Part shown: positions 5,742 through 8,281 of the stretch, one piece after another | How positions within the stretch are numbered: the first letter of the stretch is position 1 | Layout: each line of letters starts with the position of its first letter | Origin: Candidatus Aminicenantota bacterium | Lineage (GTDB): Bacteria > Acidobacteriota > Aminicenantia > Aminicenantales > Aminicenantaceae | Reading direction: 5' to 3' | Assembly: GCA_030607635.1 (NCBI GenBank) | Contig: JAUWJP010000061.1 | Coordinates: forward strand, 1-8,281 | Length of the DNA stretch: 8,281 nucleotides | Notes under the pieces: model-generated | What the model was told of the DNA's origin: nothing | Database searches by the model: none | Seen by the model: the letters and a program-made list of their open reading frames with translations, nothing else | Made by a program: the position numbers and the translations under genes

Positions 5742-7196
5742 TTAATATGCTCTGCCAAAATAGACTATGGTCTCCGTCGGCTTCTGACAGAAAACACACT
5801 TTCCTCGGGCTGCTTTCTTATCTTGATCCAGAAGGATAATCCGGATAGTAGCCATAGTCTCCTCTTTGATCTTTTCTTCACAAACTTGATCCTCACACCA
5901 GAAAGCCTTAATAAATCCCTTTTTGGATTCCATTATGGCTTTAAATTCTTCATAGTCCTTCACCTCATGCGTGTTCTCTTGCTGAAACTTTAAAGCCATC
6001 TCGAACATATTCTTCTGGATCTCTCTTAGAATTTCCGGCACTTTTCTATTCATAGAGGCCTGAGTCACATTTTCTTTCTTCCCTGTATCTCGCCGCACGA
6101 TAACTACCTGTTTCTTCTCTATATCTTTAGGACCAATCTCAACCCTTAGAGGCACTCCCCTCATCTCCCACTCAGAGAATTTCCAACCCGGAGTGAATTC
6201 TTCTCTCTCATCCAGCTTTACTCTTAATCCTTTTTCTCTTAATTTTCCCTCAATATTTCGAGCCGAAGGGAGAACGTTTTCTTTCCAGTTACCTGCAGAA
6301 ATAGGAACAATAACCACTTGAACAGGAGCAATATTGGGCGGAAATTTAAGTCCAGAATCATCTCCATGAGCCATGACTAAAGCTCCAATAAGACGCGTAG
6401 ACACTCCCCAGGAAGTCTGCCAAACATACTGAAGCTTCTGGTTGCGATCCTCAAACCTGATGTTAAAAACTTTGGAAAACTGTTGTCCCAGGTTGTGAGA
6501 TGTTCCCATCTGGAGTGATTTTCCGTCTGACATCATTGCTTCAATAGCAAAAGTTTCTAAAGCCCCGGCAAACTTCTCTCTTTCTGACTTCTTCCCTGAA
6601 ATCACCGGAATGGCTAGTTCATTCTCCACAAATTCTTTATAAAGAGAAAGTATCATCAGTGTTTCATCCTGAGCTTCCTCAAAGCTTTCATGGGCTGTAT
6701 GCCCCTCTTGCCACAAAAACTCCGTAGTCCTTAAAAAAGGCCTGGTGACCTTTTCCCAACGGACTATATTGGCCCACTGGTTAATCAGCACCGGTAAATC
6801 TCTCCATGACTTAATCCATTTAGCATACATGTTGCCAATTATGGCTTCTGAAGTGGGACGTACGGCCAGCCTCTCCTCTAATTCTTCTTCTCCCCCATGT
6901 GTTACCCAAGCAACCTCAGGTGCAAATCCTTCTAAATGTTCGGCCTCTTTCTGAAGGAAACTTTCGGGGATGAAGAGAGGGAAATAAGCATTCGAGTGGC
7001 CAGATTTTTTTATCCTGTCATCGACCAAGCATTGTATTCTTTCCCAAACAGCATAGCCATATGGCCTGATAACCATCATCCCTTTAACTGGAGCATAATC
7101 GGCCAGCTCTGCCTTCTGAATAATCTCGACATACCATCTTGAAAAATCCACACTTTTAAGAGTTATTTTTTTTACAAATCGTTCGTTTTTGTTCAC
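5742..7196 (-). CDS. proS: prolyl-tRNA synthetase, archaeal/eukaryotic type (ProS type 3)
   Basis: Charges tRNA-Pro with proline in the cytosol. The catalytic core is class II: RPTSE (113-117), RTTEFLWQEGHTAH (156-169), GTSHNLGQQF (231-240) and the motif 3 region WGVSTRLIGALVMAHGDDSG (263-282). The anticodon-binding domain follows from about 290 (VQVVIVPIS). The C-terminal domain has four cysteines, Cys434, Cys439, Cys467 and Cys470, suited to zinc binding, and ends in the characteristic ...FGRAY with terminal Tyr. There is no editing insertion between motifs 2 and 3, which together with the C-terminal domain marks the type 3 form rather than the longer E. coli type. At 484 aa it is full length. 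The start codon is GTG, with only a weak SD (GAG 6 nt upstream). A near-consensus promoter lies 30 bp upstream, and the gene appears monocistronic, with repeat copy D after it. Confidence 0.97.
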   Translation of the reverse strand: MNKNERFVKKITLKSVDFSRWYVEIIQKAELADYAPVKGMMVIRPYGYAVWERIQCLVDDRIKKSGHSNAYFPLFIPESFLQKEAEHLEGFAPEVAWVTHGGEEELEERLAVRPTSEAIIGNMYAKWIKSWRDLPVLINQWANIVRWEKVTRPFLRTTEFLWQEGHTAHESFEEAQDETLMILSLYKEFVENELAIPVISGKKSEREKFAGALETFAIEAMMSDGKSLQMGTSHNLGQQFSKVFNIRFEDRNQKLQYVWQTSWGVSTRLIGALVMAHGDDSGLKFPPNIAPVQVVIVPISAGNWKENVLPSARNIEGKLREKGLRVKLDEREEFTPGWKFSEWEMRGVPLRVEIGPKDIEKKQVVIVRRDTGKKENVTQASMNRKVPEILREIQKNMFEMALKFQQENTHEVKDYEEFKAIMESKKGFIKAFWCEDQVCEEKIKEETMATIRIILLDQDKKAARGKCVFCQKPTETIVYFGRAY

Positions 7197-7225
7197 TTCT
7201 ATCTCTTTCGTTTCGATTATCGGTC

Positions 7226-7254
7226 ATTTTATATACAGCTATTTTTTTTGTCAA
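7226..7254 (-). promoter_or_regulatory. sigma70 promoter of proS
   Basis: On the minus strand, a perfect TTGACA (7254-7249) is followed after exactly 17 bp by TAAAAT (7231-7226, 5 of 6). A run of A fills the start of the spacer. The start site would be near 7219, giving a leader of about 23 nt before GTG 7196. Confidence 0.75.
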
Positions 7255-7376
7255 GAACGCCAAAAAAAGGGCCAATGAGAAAGCAGGAAAATATTCACCC
7301 TTTATTTCATCCAAAGCGATGATTGACTACTCTATAAAAAGATCTAATTTTAATTTCTCAAGAAAAGGAAGCGACT

Positions 7377-7517
7377 ATGTCAGGCAAATGCTCTTTCTGT
7401 AAGATCTTTAAAACAGGGGTAAGAAGCAATGTTTTAAGCACCTTATCTCTATTTGGAAAGGGAATAAAAAAGAGGGGATTAAGCGTAATTAGCCGCATGT
7501 CTAACCTTTCCCGATGA
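7377..7517 (+). CDS. small basic protein with CxxC motif (46 aa), unrecognised
   Basis: ATG 7377 is preceded by AAGGAA with 6-7 nt spacing, a good SD. The frame encodes 46 residues beginning MSGKCSFCKIFKTG and ending RMSNLSR, then TGA at 7515-7517. The protein is strongly basic with a single CxxC (Cys5, Cys8) near the N-terminus. One CxxC alone could bind metal only as a dimer or act as a redox pair. The rest could form an amphipathic helix (VLSTLSLFGKGIKKRG). It is transcribed with the next two ORFs: 8 bp separate it from the 26-residue ORF. An upstream TTGACT (7323-7328) and TATAAA (7333-7338) are present but not at proper spacing, so the promoter is unclear. I know of no family match. It may be a short regulator, or chance. 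Confidence 0.5.
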   Translation: MSGKCSFCKIFKTGVRSNVLSTLSLFGKGIKKRGLSVISRMSNLSR

Positions 7518-7525
7518 GAAAAAAT

Positions 7526-7606
7526 ATGAAAAAATCACCCGACAAATCATCTTTAAAAGCGATTGATACATTCTCAGCCCTGTGGCATAAATATAATCAA
7601 CAATGA
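7526..7606 (+). CDS. 26-aa ORF overlapping the PilZ gene start
   Basis: Reads MKKSPDKSSLKAIDTFSALW then HKYNQQ and stops at TGA 7604-7606. Its stop overlaps the PilZ start in an ATGA arrangement (7603-7606). The SD is weak (GAG, then AAAAAAT before ATG). It may be a real small protein or a leader peptide whose translation delivers ribosomes to the PilZ start, which has no SD of its own. Function is unknown; the call rests on the junction rather than on the peptide. Confidence 0.4.
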   Translation: MKKSPDKSSLKAIDTFSALWHKYNQQ

Positions 7607-7989
7607 GTACATCAATATTATTCGATAAATCTTCCATCCAAGGCGCAACCAAATTTGCGAATACAGAGCGAAGTTTCGAGCTTTCTATTCCAACTCAGGT
7701 TTCGGGAATCGATGCCACGGGAAATGAATTTAAAGAATACACTGATCTCGCTTCTATAAGCTCTCAGGAAGCCGTGTTTTGGCTTGATTCGGGGGTAACA
7801 ATCGGCTCTGTATTAAAGCTATTTTTGGATGTCCCCAAAACCGTTCTCTTGGAAAGTAATCTTAAACTTGAAATCACGGGAAGGGTGACGTTCGTCAAAG
7901 CAGACCAGGGCAGTAAAAAAAAGCAACTCATATCTCTCCGCTTAGAAAAAAAATATAAAATAAATTATCTCCATTCAAAAAAGATTTAA
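7603..7989 (+). CDS. PilZ-like domain protein (128 aa), degenerate c-di-GMP motif
   Basis: The order of residues fits a PilZ beta-barrel. RSFELSIPTQVSGIDATG (23-40) matches the start of the domain, FKEYTDLASISSQEAVFWL (43-61) the central motif, GSVLKLFLDVP (68-78) and ITGRVTFVK (91-99) the later strands. PilZ domains commonly bind cyclic di-GMP to control motility, exopolysaccharide or transcription. Here the binding motifs are eroded: only one Arg (Arg23) of RxxxR is visible, and the (D/N)xSxxG motif reads SISSQEA, keeping the Ser but losing the Gly and Asp/Asn. It may therefore not bind the nucleotide, or act as a partner domain. The start is forced by an in-frame stop at 7594-7596. No SD precedes it, but the ATG overlaps the stop of the 26-aa ORF, suggesting translational coupling. 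No good intrinsic terminator follows. Confidence 0.72.
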   Translation: MSTSILFDKSSIQGATKFANTERSFELSIPTQVSGIDATGNEFKEYTDLASISSQEAVFWLDSGVTIGSVLKLFLDVPKTVLLESNLKLEITGRVTFVKADQGSKKKQLISLRLEKKYKINYLHSKKI

Positions 7990-8113
7990 GTTTTCACGCT
8001 TTTTATGGGGCCAGACTTTCATAACTTTCATAATTTAGATTTTTATTTTCTTCTTTTTTGAATGACTAGATTTTCCCTCTAATTTATCTAAAACATTCAA
8101 CCTGATTTATTCA

Positions 8114-8236
8114 TAAATTATGCCGACACCAATATTTATTTTCATTGATATCTGCTCGTTACGCTGATTTCACCTCTAGCAGAACATTCAATCGGTCTCA
8201 AATGCGTTTCTTTTTATTATATGTCGGCATAATTTA
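8114..8236. repeat. 15-bp perfect inverted repeat, MITE-like
   Basis: TAAATTATGCCGACA (8114-8128) and TGTCGGCATAATTTA (8222-8236) are exact inverted copies enclosing 93 bp. Both contain the GC-rich core GCCGAC. No reading frame inside is long enough to be a transposase and no target duplication is seen, so a non-autonomous element, or one end of a larger one running out of the window, is possible. Confidence 0.6.
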
Positions 8237-8276
8237 CCCTTCGGGCGGGCCGATTTCACCGCATCTGCTTCGTTAC
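8151..8276. repeat. shuffled short direct repeats
   Basis: TCTGCTCGTTAC (8151-8162) and GATTTCACC (8166-8174) recur in swapped order as GATTTCACC (8252-8260) and TCTGCTTCGTTAC (8264-8276). The second pair is close to the window edge, so the array may continue. Confidence 0.55.
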
Positions 8277-8281
8277 AGGGC

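Larger units (their letters stand above)
7990..8281. other. AT-rich region without a recognised gene
   Basis: No supported gene or RNA. The left part is very T-rich. It holds half of a 12-bp inverted repeat, CATTCAAAAAAG (7972-7983) with CTTTTTTGAATG (8053-8064), which could be chance in such biased sequence. The right part holds the inverted repeat and shuffled short repeats listed next. Confidence 0.5.

Noticed and set aside
7563..7597. Promoter giving a leaderless PilZ mRNA (TTGATA 7563-7568, TATAAT 7592-7597)
   Set aside because: The spacer would be 23 bp, too long for sigma70, and the ATGA overlap with the upstream small ORF explains the missing SD better. It cannot be fully excluded.
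7972..8064. 12-bp inverted repeat as terminator of the PilZ gene
   Set aside because: The stem is nearly all A-T with a 69-nt loop and no T-run directly after it; chance pairing in biased sequence is likely.

Overview
This is a bacterial window of moderate to low GC, with short genes, good sigma70-type promoters and Shine-Dalgarno (SD) sites. The gene content includes an outer-membrane beta-barrel protein with a signal peptide, an archaeal/eukaryotic-type (type 3) prolyl-tRNA synthetase, a homocysteine methyltransferase/methylenetetrahydrofolate reductase fusion, Pcm and a degenerate PilZ protein. Together these suggest a Gram-negative, probably uncultivated lineage of the candidate-phylum kind. 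No single gene fixes the phylum, and this placement is inference.

Layout. 1-366: an unrecognised 99-residue ORF on the minus strand, possibly followed by a coupled gene that leaves the window. 367-673: leader and upstream region of the barrel gene, with a very strong SD that a local hairpin could bury. 674-2035 (+): secreted outer-membrane barrel protein, closed by a clear intrinsic terminator. 2106-2230: a 64-65 bp imperfect tandem duplication carrying two copies of a palindromic repeat. 2244-4085 (-): methyltransferase/MTHFR fusion that appears to start at ATC, with its own strong promoter. 4173-4300: nested fold-back structure that may end the next operon. 4325-5460 (-): pcm followed 2 bp later by an exported DUF192 protein. 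5461-5741: intergenic stretch with two more copies of the palindromic repeat, one of which supplies the pcm -10 box. 5742-7196 (-): proS with a near-consensus promoter. 7377-7989 (+): a compact cluster of a 46-residue CxxC protein, a 26-residue ORF and a PilZ-like protein, the last two overlapping by ATGA. 7990-8281: no gene seen; a 15-bp perfect inverted repeat and shuffled short repeats run to the window edge.

The core genes are housekeeping: methionine/one-carbon metabolism, protein repair and tRNA charging. They are read on the minus strand as separate promoter-driven units, not as one pathway operon. The less ordinary content is the noncanonical start of the metabolic fusion, the small-ORF/PilZ cluster, and several families of intergenic repeats and fold-backs. 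I see no tRNA or rRNA gene, CRISPR array, transposase or defence system. I did not find a clearly new multi-gene system; the small-ORF/PilZ cluster is the nearest candidate.
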